From the NCBI RefSeq assembly GCF_001424545.1, contig NZ_LMQL01000001.1, positions 125,198 to 189,197 of the forward strand: a stretch of DNA of 64,000 bases, given 5' to 3'. The stretch is from Ramlibacter sp. Leaf400 (lineage in GTDB: Bacteria > Pseudomonadota > Gammaproteobacteria > Burkholderiales > Burkholderiaceae_C). Shown one piece after another: positions 36,641 to 47,074 of this stretch. The notes beneath the pieces were generated by a model that did no database searches, was not told where the DNA came from, and saw only the letters and a program-made list of their open reading frames with translations. Both the position numbers and the translations under genes were made by a program. Within the stretch, counting starts at the first letter, position 1. Every line of letters begins with the position of its first letter.

Positions 36641-38479
36641 TCAGCCGCGCACCGGCTGCGGCGGCAGCTCGCTGTCGTCGCCGGGACCGCCCGAGGTGTC
36701 GCCCTGCAGCGGCACCGGCAGCGTGGTCGGCGGCTCGAGGAAACGGATCGGCCGGCGCGTGCGCGGGGACATGGACGCGAGCAGGTCGCCCAGCGCCTTG
36801 GGCACTTCATCGGCCTCGACCGGGTTCTCGCACATCAGCACCGCGGCCGCATGGAAGTGCAGCGTGACCTCGGGCGTGAGGCCTTCCACCGGCATCAGGC
36901 CGGAGGCGATCAGGCGCGCGGCCCGGTCGCTGACCGCGGCGCGCGAACGCACGCCTTCCAGGATCAAGGCGAAGCGCGCCTCGCCGATGCGGCTGACGGT
37001 GTCGACGTCGCGCACCAGCCGGCGCAGCTTGATCACGCTGCGCAGCAGGCCCTGCTCGGCCACGGTCGGGCCGTAGTGGGTCTTGATGCGGGCGTGGTTC
37101 ACCAGGTCGATGAAGACGATGGCCGCGTCCTCGCGGTCGCGCTTGAAGCGCGAGACCACCTGGCGCAGCTGGTCGTGGAACAGGTGCTGCGCCAGCAGGC
37201 CGGTGAGCGCGTCCTGGGTGGACAGGGCCTGCTCGCGGATCTGCGCGCCGTGGCGGTCGCGCGAGCGGATCGACAGCGCCACCAGCATCAGCGGCACTTC
37301 CAGCACGATGGCCGCGACGACGGCGTACTGGGTGACGAACGAGATCGGCACCAGGCCCATCAGGCGCAGCATCGCCGCCGCGACTGCGGCCGCCAGCGGC
37401 AGGTAGGCGAACAGCACCCATAGCCCGACCACGTCGCGGCGCCGCCAGGCCAGCGTCGCCACGCCGATGTTCAGGAGCGAGGCCGCGGCCAGGTAGGCCG
37501 AGAGGATGTCCAGGGCCACGGCCCGGTCCAGCACCAGGTAGGCGGGCGACAAGGGAACGGCCAGCCAGCCGCAGAGCGAGGAGGCCCGGCCCAGCAGCCG
37601 GTGGCGCGCCGGCAGCGCCGTCAGCTCGCGAACGAACAGGACGGCGGCGCCGGCGGACAGGAAGGCCAGCACGCCGGGCGCGGCGTCGGACCAAAACCGG
37701 GCGAACGGCCACAGCAGGTGCGCCGCCACGCCGGTGTATGCGAGCACGCAGAGCGTGCTCAGGCCCGCATAGGTCGCGTACCCCGCCCAGGCGCGATCGC
37801 GGTAGGCCCAGCCCTGCGCCACGCAGGCCGCGATCAGCAGCAGCAGGGCGCCGATGGCCGACCCCAGCCCCAGGTACTCCAGCTGCTGCTGCTGGCTGTG
37901 GGCGGAGCCGGTGGTCAGGCGCACGGGCACGCTGGTGCGCACGGCGCTGCGCACCTGGACGTAGATGTCGTGCGGCTCGCCGGCGGGCAGGTCGAGCCGG
38001 AACACCGGATAGCGGCCCGCCTCCGGCCAGTGGTCGACCGGCAGCCGGTCGCCGGCGCTCTGCACGCGCCAGCGGCCGCGCTCGTCGCGCTGCCACACGT
38101 GGACCTCGTCCACCAGCGGATTGGGAAAGACCAGCAGCCACTGCTGGTGCTCGCCCTCGGCGCGCAGCAGCCGCAGCCGCATCCACAGCGCCGCGCCAGG
38201 CTCCAGCGGGTGGACGGCGTCGGGCTGCCCGCGCTCGAAGCGCGCCCGGGTCTGCAGGACCTGGTCGAGCCCGGCGACACCCTGCGGGTCCAGCCACACC
38301 TGGGCGAACGACTCGGCGGACAGCGCGCCGACGCCGTCGGTCAGCACCACCGCGCCGGCGCGCGAACCTGGGGGTGCCGGCGGTTGCGCGGCGGCCGCGC
38401 AGGCCAGGAACAGCAGGACCGCCGCGCCGGCAAGGCGGCGCGCAGACCCCAGCGCCCGGGCCGCCAGGGCCCATGGCAT
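36641..38479 (-). CDS. 7TMR-DISM receptor with degenerate GGDEF domain
   Basis: 612 residues: signal peptide ([17 protein letters not shown]), periplasmic 7TMR-DISMED2 beta-sandwich (about 30-190), seven membrane helices (about 195-410), then a GGDEF-like domain starting [12 protein letters not shown]. The active-site motif reads GEARF (residues 499-503) instead of GGDEF, and the metal/substrate segment is [11 protein letters not shown] rather than DIDxFKxxND. Therefore diguanylate cyclase activity is unlikely; a c-di-GMP or protein-binding role is inferred. Start ATG at 38479; upstream in-frame starts lie in ychF's promoter region. Divergent from ychF. Confidence 0.85.
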   Translation of the reverse strand: MPWALAARALGSARRLAGAAVLLFLACAAAAQPPAPPGSRAGAVVLTDGVGALSAESFAQVWLDPQGVAGLDQVLQTRARFERGQPDAVHPLEPGAALWMRLRLLRAEGEHQQWLLVFPNPLVDEVHVWQRDERGRWRVQSAGDRLPVDHWPEAGRYPVFRLDLPAGEPHDIYVQVRSAVRTSVPVRLTTGSAHSQQQQLEYLGLGSAIGALLLLIAACVAQGWAYRDRAWAGYATYAGLSTLCVLAYTGVAAHLLWPFARFWSDAAPGVLAFLSAGAAVLFVRELTALPARHRLLGRASSLCGWLAVPLSPAYLVLDRAVALDILSAYLAAASLLNIGVATLAWRRRDVVGLWVLFAYLPLAAAVAAAMLRLMGLVPISFVTQYAVVAAIVLEVPLMLVALSIRSRDRHGAQIREQALSTQDALTGLLAQHLFHDQLRQVVSRFKRDREDAAIVFIDLVNHARIKTHYGPTVAEQGLLRSVIKLRRLVRDVDTVSRIGEARFALILEGVRSRAAVSDRAARLIASGLMPVEGLTPEVTLHFHAAAVLMCENPVEADEVPKALGDLLASMSPRTRRPIRFLEPPTTLPVPLQGDTSGGPGDDSELPPQPVRG

Positions 38480-38510
38480 ACACTTTCCCGCTTGTCTGTC
38501 TGGAACTGCC

Positions 38511-39605
38511 ATGAGCTTGAAGTGCGGCATCGTGGGTCTGCCCAACGTGGGCAAATCGACCCTGTTCAATGCCCTGACCAAGGCGGGAATCGCCGCCGAG
38601 AACTACCCCTTCTGCACCATCGAGCCGAACGTCGGCATCGTGGAGCTGCCTGACCCGCGTCTGGCGCAACTGGCCGGCATCGTGAAGCCGGAGCGCATTG
38701 TGCCGGCCATTGTCGAGTTCGTCGACATCGCCGGCCTGGTGGCGGGCGCGAGCAAGGGCGAGGGACTGGGCAACCAGTTCCTGGCCCACATCCGCGAGAC
38801 CGATGCCGTGGTCAACGTGGTGCGCTGCTTCGACGACCCCAACGTCATCCACGTGGCCGGCAAGGTTGACCCGGTCTCCGACATCGAGGTGATCCAGACC
38901 GAGCTGTGCCTGGCCGACCTGGGCACGGTGGAGAAGAGCCTTTCGCGCTATACCAAGGCCGCCAAGTCCGGCAACGACAAGGAAGCGGCCAAGCTGGTGG
39001 CGCTGCTCACGCGGCTGCAGGCGACGCTCGACCAGGGCCAGCCGGTGCGCACGCTGTCGTTCAGCGACGAGGAGAGGGCGCTGCTCAAGACGCTGTTCCT
39101 GATCACCGCCAAGCCGGCCATGTTCGTGGCCAACGTCGACGAGAGCGGCTTCGAGAACAACCCCTACCTCGACCGCCTGCGCGAGTACGCCGAGAAGCAG
39201 GGCGCGCCCGTGGTCGCCATCTGCGCCAAGATCGAATCCGAGATGTCCGACATGAGCGAGGAGGACAAGCAGATGTTCCTCGCCGAGATCGGCCAGGACG
39301 AGCCGGGCCTGAACCGCCTGATCCGCGCGGCCTTCCGGCTGCTGGGCCTGCAGACCTACTTCACCGCCGGCGAGAAGGAAGTGCGGGCCTGGACGGTGCG
39401 CGTCGGCGCCACCGCCCCGCAGGCTGCCGGCGTGATCCACACCGACTTCGAACGCGGCTTCATCCGCGCCCAGACCATCGCCTTCGACGACTACGTCCAG
39501 TACAAGGGCGAACAGGGCGCCAAGGACGCGGGCAGGATGCGCAGCGAAGGCAAGGAGTACGTCGTCAAGGATGGCGACGTGATGAACTTCCTGTTCAACG
39601 TCTAG
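38511..39605 (+). CDS. ychF: Ribosome-binding ATPase YchF (OLA1 family)
   Basis: 364 residues, standard length. Obg-type G domain with [19 protein letters not shown] (P-loop, about residues 8-26), [20 protein letters not shown] (switch II), coiled-coil insertion, and a C-terminal TGS domain ([26 protein letters not shown]). In the family, replacement of the usual NKxD motif makes it prefer ATP; it binds the ribosome and takes part in stress control. A -10-like TACACT (38478-38483) lies 27 nt before the ATG. Its stop codon overlaps that of the convergent yqaA-like gene. Confidence 0.96.
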   Translation: MSLKCGIVGLPNVGKSTLFNALTKAGIAAENYPFCTIEPNVGIVELPDPRLAQLAGIVKPERIVPAIVEFVDIAGLVAGASKGEGLGNQFLAHIRETDAVVNVVRCFDDPNVIHVAGKVDPVSDIEVIQTELCLADLGTVEKSLSRYTKAAKSGNDKEAAKLVALLTRLQATLDQGQPVRTLSFSDEERALLKTLFLITAKPAMFVANVDESGFENNPYLDRLREYAEKQGAPVVAICAKIESEMSDMSEEDKQMFLAEIGQDEPGLNRLIRAAFRLLGLQTYFTAGEKEVRAWTVRVGATAPQAAGVIHTDFERGFIRAQTIAFDDYVQYKGEQGAKDAGRMRSEGKEYVVKDGDVMNFLFNV

Positions 39606-40096
39606 GGCGCGTTGATCCCGGGGATGCCCCCCGGGAAGATGCGCAGCAGCGCCACCGTCATCACGACGTAGCGCAGGAACTTGCCCACCAGCATCCAGCC
39701 CACGCAGGGCCAGAAGGGCATCCGCAGCCAGCCGGCGACGGCGCACAGCGGATCGCCCACCGCGGGCAGGAAGGAGAGGAAGCAGGCCTTGGGTCCGAGC
39801 TTCTCCAGCCATTCGATCGCCTTGACGTGCGATCGCGAGTGGCCCCATTTGTCGACCACCTGGTGGGCGCCGTAACCCATCCACCAGTCGACGATGCCGC
39901 CCAGCGTGTTGCCCGCGGTGGCCACCAGCACGGCGGGCCAGAACAGTTCGGGGTTGAGCTTGAGCAGGCCGAAGAGCGCCGGCTCCGAGCCGAGCGGCAG
40001 CAGCGTGGCCGACACGAAGGCGACGATGAACAGCGTCGAGAGGCCGAAGCGGGGAAGCGCCATCAGCGCCAGCAGGGACTCGAGCCACTCTTGCAT
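39602..40096 (-). CDS. YqaA/DedA-like VTT-domain membrane protein
   Basis: 164 residues, inner membrane, with about four hydrophobic helices and the VTT-type [14 protein letters not shown] and [18 protein letters not shown] segments. YqaA-type members of the DedA superfamily are linked to lipid or small-solute handling, and the role is uncertain. The ATG with MQEWLESLL is preferred over an upstream frame. Its TAG stop shares the palindromic CTAG with the ychF stop: the two genes end tail to tail with a 4-bp overlap. Confidence 0.85.
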   Translation of the reverse strand: MQEWLESLLALMALPRFGLSTLFIVAFVSATLLPLGSEPALFGLLKLNPELFWPAVLVATAGNTLGGIVDWWMGYGAHQVVDKWGHSRSHVKAIEWLEKLGPKACFLSFLPAVGDPLCAVAGWLRMPFWPCVGWMLVGKFLRYVVMTVALLRIFPGGIPGINAP

Positions 40097-40159
40097 GCGC
40101 GCGGATGTTAAGGCAGTCAAGCGGCGCAAACCTGTAGGCGCATACGCAGTCGCGGCAGG

Positions 40160-40190
40160 TTGGCCCGGCGTCAGGCGCGCGGCCTACAAT
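40160..40190 (+). promoter_or_regulatory. Candidate dusB-fis promoter
   Basis: TTGGCC, 19-nt spacer, TACAAT (40185-40190). The leader would be about 35 nt. The -10 is good, the -35 half matches, and the spacer is long. Confidence 0.4.
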
Positions 40191-40231
40191 GCATGCCTCA
40201 TTTTTCAGCAACCCGTCCCGCGTCCCCATCC

Positions 40232-41275
40232 ATGCAGATCGGCCCCCACGTCCTGGCGAACAACCTGTTCGTCGCGCCGATGGCGGGCGTCACCGACCGG
40301 CCTTTCAGGCAGCTGTGCCGCACGCTCGGCGCCGGCTACGCGGTCAGCGAGATGGTGACTTCGCGGCGCGAGCTGTGGAACAGCCTGAAGACTTCGCGCC
40401 GCGCCAACCATGAGGGCGAGCCGGGGCCGGTGGCGGTGCAGATCGCGGGCACCGACGCGGACATGATGGCCGAGGCCGCGGCCTACAACATCGACCGCGG
40501 CGCGCAGATCATCGACATCAACATGGGCTGCCCGGCCAAGAAGGTCTGCAACAAGTGGGCCGGCTCGGCGCTGATGCAGGACGAGCCGCTGGCCCTGTCG
40601 ATCGCGCAGGCGGTGGTGAACGTGGGCGAGGCGCGCGGCGTGCCGGTCACGCTCAAGATGCGCACCGGCTGGGATGCGGACCATCGCAACGCGGTGGGTC
40701 TCGCGCGCGGGTTCGAGGCTGCCGGCATCCGCATGCTGACGGTGCACGGCCGCACCCGCGAGCAGGGCTACAAGGGCCGGGCCGAGTACGACACCGTAGC
40801 CGCCGTCAAGGAAGCGGTGCGCATCCCGGTGGTCGCCAACGGCGACGTCGATTCGCCGTGGAAGGCGCGCGAGGTGCTGGCGCGCACCGGCGCCGACGCC
40901 GTGATGATCGGCCGCGCCGCCCAGGGGCGCCCGTGGATCTTCCGCGAGGTGGCGCACTTCCTGGCCACCGGCGAGCTGCTGGCGCCGCCGCTGGTGGTGG
41001 AGGTGCGGCGACTGCTGCTGGCGCACCTGGAAGACCACTATGGCCTGTACGGCGAGTACACGGGCGTGCGCAGCGCGCGCAAGCACATCGCGTGGTACGT
41101 GCGCGGCCTGCCCGGCGCAACGTCCTTTCGCGAACGCATGAATGCCATCGAGGACTGCGGCGAGCAGCTGCGCGCGGTGGCCGGGTTCTTCGACGAGCTG
41201 GCCGGTCAGGGCGACCGGATGCCGCCGGCGGCCCAGGAGGAGGACGAGGAAGAAACCTCGCGTCAGGAAGCATGA
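40232..41275 (+). CDS. dusB: tRNA dihydrouridine synthase DusB
   Basis: 347-residue FMN enzyme reducing uridine in the tRNA D-loop. TIM barrel with [12 protein letters not shown], catalytic Cys in [20 protein letters not shown] and [14 protein letters not shown] and [16 protein letters not shown]-terminal helical RNA-binding domain, then an acidic tail (EEDEEE). The start is the ATG of MQIGPHVL; an upstream frame from 40160 overlaps the promoter. Followed by fis with a 4-bp overlap, the same dusB-fis pairing as in enterobacteria. Confidence 0.95.
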   Translation: MQIGPHVLANNLFVAPMAGVTDRPFRQLCRTLGAGYAVSEMVTSRRELWNSLKTSRRANHEGEPGPVAVQIAGTDADMMAEAAAYNIDRGAQIIDINMGCPAKKVCNKWAGSALMQDEPLALSIAQAVVNVGEARGVPVTLKMRTGWDADHRNAVGLARGFEAAGIRMLTVHGRTREQGYKGRAEYDTVAAVKEAVRIPVVANGDVDSPWKAREVLARTGADAVMIGRAAQGRPWIFREVAHFLATGELLAPPLVVEVRRLLLAHLEDHYGLYGEYTGVRSARKHIAWYVRGLPGATSFRERMNAIEDCGEQLRAVAGFFDELAGQGDRMPPAAQEEDEEETSRQEA

Positions 41276-41508
41276 GCAAGAAACAGATCGAGGAGTGCGT
41301 GCGCAACAGCCTGGAGGGCTACTTCCGGGACCTGCGCGGCACCGAGCCCGACGGCATGTACGAGATGCTGGTCAAGGTGGTCGAGAAGCCGCTGCTGGAG
41401 GTGGTGATGGCCAAGGCCGACCAGAACCAGTCGCGCGCGGCCGAATGGCTGGGCCTGAACCGCAACACGCTGCGCAAGAAGCTGGTCGAGCACAAGCTGC
41501 TCAAGTAG
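41272..41508 (+). CDS. fis: Nucleoid-associated regulator Fis
   Basis: 78 residues (98 in E. coli): a short N-terminal part, dimerisation helices ([19 protein letters not shown]), then the C-terminal helix-turn-helix [20 protein letters not shown]. It bends DNA and tunes rRNA, recombination and chromosome functions in enterobacteria. The shorter N-terminus, lacking most of the beta-hairpin arms used with DNA invertases, is usual in betaproteobacteria. The ATG overlaps the dusB stop by 4 bp. Confidence 0.94.
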   Translation: MSKKQIEECVRNSLEGYFRDLRGTEPDGMYEMLVKVVEKPLLEVVMAKADQNQSRAAEWLGLNRNTLRKKLVEHKLLK

Positions 41509-41552
41509 ATCCCCCTTTTCGTCTTCGAACGGGCCGCCGGCCCCACCACACC

Positions 41553-43124
41553 ATGAACGCACTCCTTTCCGTCTCGGACAAGACCGGGATCGTCGACTTC
41601 GCCCGCGGGCTTCATGCGCTGGGCGTGCGCCTGGTCTCCACCGGTGGCACCGCCAAGCTGCTGGCCGCCGAAGGCCTGCCGGTCACCGAGGTGGCGCAGA
41701 TCACCGGCTTTCCCGAGATGCTCGACGGCCGGGTCAAGACCCTGCATCCCATGGTGCACGGCGGCCTGCTGGCGCGCCGCGACATGCCCGAGCACATGAA
41801 GGCGCTGCAGGCGCACGGCATCGGGACGATCGACCTGCTGGTGGTCAACCTCTACCCGTTCGAGAAGACCGTGGCCACGCCGGGCTGCACGCTGGAGGAC
41901 GCGATCGAGAACATCGACATCGGCGGGCCGGCCATGGTGCGCAGCGCGGCCAAGAACTGGAAGGACGTCGGCGTGCTCACCGACGCCGCGCAGTACGGTC
42001 CGGTGCTGGAGGAGCTGCGCAGCGCCGGCAAGCTGTCGGACAAGACGCGTTTCGCGCTCTGCGTGGCCGCCTTCAACCGCATCAGCGATTACGACGGCGC
42101 GATCAGCGACTACCTCTCCAGCCTGCAGGAGGACGGCACGCGCGCGCTGTTCGGCGGACAGGCCAACGGCCGCTTCGTGAAGGTGCAGGACCTGCGTTAC
42201 GGCGAGAACCCGCACCAGCAGGCCGCTTTCTACCGCGACCTGTATCCGGCGCCGGGCTCCCTGGTGACCGCCAGGCAGCTGCAGGGCAAGGAGCTCTCGT
42301 ACAACAACATCGCGGACGCGGACGCGGCCTGGGAGTGCGTCAAGAGCTTCACCACGCCCGCCTGCGTGATCGTCAAGCACGCCAACCCCTGCGGCGTGGC
42401 GCTCGGGAAGGACCCGCTGGAGGCGTATTCCAAGGCCTTCAAGACCGACCCGACCTCGGCCTTCGGCGGGATCATCGCGTTCAACCGTCCGCTGGACGGC
42501 GCGGCCGCGCAAGTGGTGGCCAAGCAGTTCGTCGAGGTGCTGATGGCACCCGCCTTCGCGCCCGAGGCGCTGGAGGTGTTCAAGGCCAAGGCCAACGTGC
42601 GCCTGCTGCAGATCGACCTGCCGCCCGGCGGCCAGAGCGACTGGGAGAACGGCCGCAACATGATGGACGTCAAGCGGGTCGGCTCGGGCCTGCTGATGCA
42701 GACCGCCGACAACCGCGAGTTGAAGCTCGGCGAGCTGAAGGTCGTCACGGCGAAGCAGCCGACGCCGCAGGAGCTGCAGGACCTGCTGTTCGCCTGGACC
42801 GTGGCCAAGTTCGTCAAGTCCAACGCCATCGTGTTCTGCAAGGACGGCATGACGCTGGGCGTTGGCGCCGGGCAGATGAGCCGCATCGATTCGGCTCGGA
42901 TCGCCAGCATCAAGGCCGCGAACGCGGGTCTGTCATTGGCCGGCAGCGTGGTGGCGAGCGATGCGTTCTTCCCGTTCCGTGACGGGCTGGACGTGGTGGT
43001 GGATGCGGGCGCGGCCTGCGTCGCGCAGCCGGGCGGGAGCATGCGGGACGACGAGGTGATCGCCGCGGCGAACGAGCGGGGCGTGGCGATGGTGCTCACG
43101 GGGGTGCGGCACTTCCGGCATTGA
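41553..43124 (+). CDS. purH: Bifunctional AICAR transformylase/IMP cyclohydrolase PurH
   Basis: 523 residues, performing the last two steps of IMP synthesis. N-terminal IMP cyclohydrolase domain ([17 protein letters not shown] at the start, [22 protein letters not shown]) and C-terminal formyltransferase domain with the catalytic KHANPCGVA segment and [22 protein letters not shown]. Length matches E. coli (529). It begins 44 bp after fis; the gap holds no clear terminator, so read-through from dusB-fis is possible. Convergent with hemL. Confidence 0.97.
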   Translation: MNALLSVSDKTGIVDFARGLHALGVRLVSTGGTAKLLAAEGLPVTEVAQITGFPEMLDGRVKTLHPMVHGGLLARRDMPEHMKALQAHGIGTIDLLVVNLYPFEKTVATPGCTLEDAIENIDIGGPAMVRSAAKNWKDVGVLTDAAQYGPVLEELRSAGKLSDKTRFALCVAAFNRISDYDGAISDYLSSLQEDGTRALFGGQANGRFVKVQDLRYGENPHQQAAFYRDLYPAPGSLVTARQLQGKELSYNNIADADAAWECVKSFTTPACVIVKHANPCGVALGKDPLEAYSKAFKTDPTSAFGGIIAFNRPLDGAAAQVVAKQFVEVLMAPAFAPEALEVFKAKANVRLLQIDLPPGGQSDWENGRNMMDVKRVGSGLLMQTADNRELKLGELKVVTAKQPTPQELQDLLFAWTVAKFVKSNAIVFCKDGMTLGVGAGQMSRIDSARIASIKAANAGLSLAGSVVASDAFFPFRDGLDVVVDAGAACVAQPGGSMRDDEVIAAANERGVAMVLTGVRHFRH

Positions 43125-43155
43125 GGCCGGGGGCCGGTGACGGGGTGAAGGCGGA

Positions 43156-44443
<1,288 letters not shown>

Positions 44444-44460
<17 letters not shown>

Positions 44461-45376
44461 GGGCCGGCATGTCCAGGACCTGCAGGGCCTGGGCTTCTTC
44501 CTGCGTGAGTTCCTCGGTCTCGCCCTCGGGCTGGGCCCAGAACAGGCGGTCGGGCACCACGTTGCCCATGCCCGGACGGAAACCGGCGTCCAGGCAGCGG
44601 TCGAGATAGGAGAGCGCCTCGGTGGTGGCGGAGGCCAGGTCGCTGCCGCTGGCCACCAAGGCGGCCAGCGCGGCCGACAGCGTGTCGCCGGCGCCGGAGA
44701 ACACGGCCTCGAAGCGCTCGAACTTCTCGCTGCCCAGCACCGCCTGTGGCGTGGCCAACACGTTGTCCAGGTACTGGTCGGGTAGGGGAATTCCTGTCAC
44801 CAGCGTATAGGCAACTCCCATGTCGGCGGCCGCCTTGGCGATGTCGCGCGCGCCCGGGCTGCGCTCGTTGCTCCAGTCGGGCAACAGCCAGCGCCAGAGC
44901 GTGCTGTGGTTGCCCACCAGCACGGTGGTCTGCGGCAGCATCAGTTCGCGGAAAGCGTCCAGGTACAGGTCGATCTGCGACTCGTCCCACCAGGAGAGGT
45001 TGGGCATGTACGCGATCACCGGGACATCGGCGTAGTCGGAGCAGATCTCGGCCACCGCGCTGATCGCCTCGGGGCTGCCGAGGAAGCCGACCTTGAAGAC
45101 CTGCGCCGGCGTGTCCTCGAGGATGGCGCGGGCCTGCTCGGTGACCGCTTCCTCGTCGAACGGGAAATGATCCAGCACTTCGGCGGTGTCCCGTGCGTAA
45201 GCGCCGGTGACGACCGGCAACGCGTGCGCGCCCACCGAAGCGATGGCGGTGACGTCGGCGGCGAGGCCGCCGGCGCCGCTCGGATCGCTGGCGTTGAACA
45301 CCATCACGCACGCGGGTCCGGCGTCGTCGTTTTCTTCGGCGCCGGGCGCTGTGTGGGTGGGGTCGGGGTTTGTCAT
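44444..45376 (-). CDS. ThiD/PdxK-like phosphomethylpyrimidine kinase
   Basis: 310 residues, ribokinase-fold kinase (phosphomethylpyrimidine kinase family). An acidic N-terminal stretch of about 25 residues, then [28 protein letters not shown] (the DPSG(G)AG motif of ThiD), and the anion-hole motif [17 protein letters not shown] with the catalytic Asp. The middle ([20 protein letters not shown]) differs from classical ThiD, so the substrate (HMP, HMP-P or a pyridoxal) is uncertain. No thiamine genes or TPP riboswitch lie nearby; it is coupled with hemL, a PLP enzyme. Confidence 0.82.
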
Positions 45377-45431
45377 AAGCCTGAATCTTCCAGGCATCGG
45401 CACCGTGACGTTTCTCCGCAGGTGCCCTCGA

Positions 45432-45437
45432 TACAAT
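45432..45437 (+). promoter_or_regulatory. -10-like TACAAT upstream of the rubredoxin-pil cluster
   Basis: TACAAT, 31 nt before the rubredoxin GTG. The -35 is unclear. It is the only good -10 in the 92-bp divergent region shared with the ThiD-like gene. Confidence 0.35.
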
Positions 45438-45468
45438 CGTTGCATTCTATTCGAAGGCCCTTTAAGCT

Positions 45469-45642
45469 GTGACTGAAGCGAAGACCTGGATGTGTCTGAT
45501 CTGCGGGTGGATCTACGACGAAGCCACCGGCGCCCCCGACCACGGAATCCCACCTGGGACACCCTGGGACCAGGTTCCCATGAACTGGACCTGCCCCGAG
45601 TGCGGCGCGCGCAAGGAAGACTTCGAGATGGTTCAGATTTGA
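45469..45642 (+). CDS. rubA: Rubredoxin
   Basis: 57 residues from a GTG start. Four cysteine iron ligands in the rubredoxin spacing: C9-x2-C12 (MCLICGWIYDE) and C42-x2-C45 (WTCPECGARKEDFEMV). Conserved aromatics W7, Y16, W40 and F-containing tail fit. One-electron carrier in the cytosol; it could serve alkane or fatty-acid hydroxylation or oxidative-stress reduction. It is the first gene of the plus-strand run leading to pilG, 70 bp upstream, with no terminator between. The same neighbourhood recurs in other betaproteobacteria from general knowledge. Confidence 0.94.
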   Translation: MTEAKTWMCLICGWIYDEATGAPDHGIPPGTPWDQVPMNWTCPECGARKEDFEMVQI

Positions 45643-45712
45643 GGGGGCTTCGGAGACGGTCGCGAGATGACGACGCAGTCCCGCGGCAGTTACGAATGAG
45701 GAGCAGCGTCAA

Positions 45713-46105
45713 GTGAGCACGACTGGGTTCAAGGTGCTGGTGATCGACGACAGCAACACGATCCGGCGCAGTGCGGAGATCTTCCTGAAGCAGGGCGGCC
45801 ACGAGGTCATGCTGGCCGAGGATGGCTTCGACGCGCTGGCCAAGGTCAACGACTACCAGCCCGACCTGATCTTCTGCGACATCCTGATGCCGCGCCTGGA
45901 TGGCTACCAGACCTGCGCCATCATCAAACGCAACGCCAGGTTCGCCGGCACCCCGGTGGTGATGCTGTCCTCCAAGGATGGCGTCTTCGACAAGGCGCGC
46001 GGCCGGATGGTCGGCTCGCAGGACTACCTCACCAAGCCTTTCACCAAGGACCAGCTGCTGCAGACCGTGCAGCAGTTCGGCGCGGCCGCCCAACAGGCGC
46101 AATGA
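45713..46105 (+). CDS. pilG: Twitching motility response regulator PilG
   Basis: 130-residue single-domain receiver. Phospho-acceptor D56 in LIFCDILMPRLDGYQ; acid pocket VIDDSNTIRRS; Thr/Ser switch MLSSKDG and Lys in LTKPF. The NTIRRSAE pattern is PilG-like. In Pseudomonas, PilG takes phosphate from ChpA and promotes pilus extension. GTG start with GAGGAG about 8 nt upstream. 28 bp separate it from pilH. Confidence 0.93.
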   Translation: MSTTGFKVLVIDDSNTIRRSAEIFLKQGGHEVMLAEDGFDALAKVNDYQPDLIFCDILMPRLDGYQTCAIIKRNARFAGTPVVMLSSKDGVFDKARGRMVGSQDYLTKPFTKDQLLQTVQQFGAAAQQAQ

Positions 46106-46133
46106 ATAACTAGATAGAGAGTAGGAGCTCGCG

Positions 46134-46499
46134 ATGGCGATCCAGAAAGTGCTCGTGGTGGACGATTCCAAGACCGAGCTGATGTTCATGACGGACCTGC
46201 TGCAGAAGAACGGCTTCGCGGTCAAGACGGCGGAGAACGCCGAGGACGCCTTCCGGCGTCTGGCCGAGGACAAGCCCGACCTGATCCTGATGGACGTGGT
46301 GATGCCCGGCCAGAACGGCTTCCAGCTCACGCGGGCCATCACGCGAGATCCGCTCTATGCCGACGTGCCCATCATCATGTGCACGAGCAAGAACCAGGAG
46401 ACCGACAGGGTGTGGGGCATGCGCCAGGGCGCGCGCGACTACATCACCAAGCCGGTGGAAGCCTCCGAGCTGATGGCCAAGATCAAGGCCCTGGGCTGA
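46134..46499 (+). CDS. pilH: Twitching motility response regulator PilH
   Basis: 121-residue single-domain receiver with D54 in LILMDVVMPGQNGFQ, VVDDSKTELMFM and ITKPV. The order after PilG and the KTELMF signature identify PilH, which in Pseudomonas drains phosphate from ChpA and favours pilus retraction. A ribosome binding site (GTAGGAG) lies just upstream. pilI begins 19 bp downstream. Confidence 0.93.
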   Translation: MAIQKVLVVDDSKTELMFMTDLLQKNGFAVKTAENAEDAFRRLAEDKPDLILMDVVMPGQNGFQLTRAITRDPLYADVPIIMCTSKNQETDRVWGMRQGARDYITKPVEASELMAKIKALG

Positions 46500-46518
46500 T
46501 CCGGCGCCGCAGCACACG

Positions 46519-47049
46519 ATGGCCAACCGCGAAGCCCTGCGAGAACTCCAGACCCGGCTGGCCCACCGCCTCCAGGCGGCGCGCGCCGAGGGCGTGCAGG
46601 CCTCGTGGCTGGCGGTGGAAGCTGCCGGCGCCCGCTACCTCTTCCCGCTGGCCCAGTCCGGCGAGATCTTCCCCTTCGCCAGCGCGCAGTCCGTGCCCTA
46701 CACGCAGCAGTGGTTCCTGGGCGTGGCCAACCTGCGCGGTGGCCTGTACGGCGTGGTGGACCTGGCCGGATTCGTCTCCGGCGGTCCGCCGGTCGCGCGC
46801 ACGGACGCCGGCCGCGCCGAGTCGCGGCTGGTGGCGTTGAACGCGGCGCTGGAAGTCAACTGCGCCCTGCTGATCGATCGCCTGGCCGGCCTTCGCAACC
46901 TCGAGGCCTTCACGTCCTCCGCCGACGCGCCCGAGGGCTCGCCCGCCTGGTTCGGCAGCGGCTACACCGACGCCAACGGCGCCTACTGGCAGGAGATCAA
47001 CCTGCAGGCCCTTTCCCAGCAACCCCAGTTCCTGAGCATCAGCGCTTGA
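46519..47049 (+). CDS. pilI: CheW-like adaptor PilI
   Basis: 176 residues, one CheW domain (about 30-170) that joins the chemoreceptor PilJ to the ChpA kinase. It shows the CheW beta-barrel pattern ([43 protein letters not shown]) with the conserved NLRG turn. Cytoplasmic. Between pilH and pilJ on the same strand, as in Pseudomonas. Confidence 0.92.
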   Translation: MANREALRELQTRLAHRLQAARAEGVQASWLAVEAAGARYLFPLAQSGEIFPFASAQSVPYTQQWFLGVANLRGGLYGVVDLAGFVSGGPPVARTDAGRAESRLVALNAALEVNCALLIDRLAGLRNLEAFTSSADAPEGSPAWFGSGYTDANGAYWQEINLQALSQQPQFLSISA

Positions 47050-47074
47050 TGCATTCCCGGAAGGCTTAGCAACC

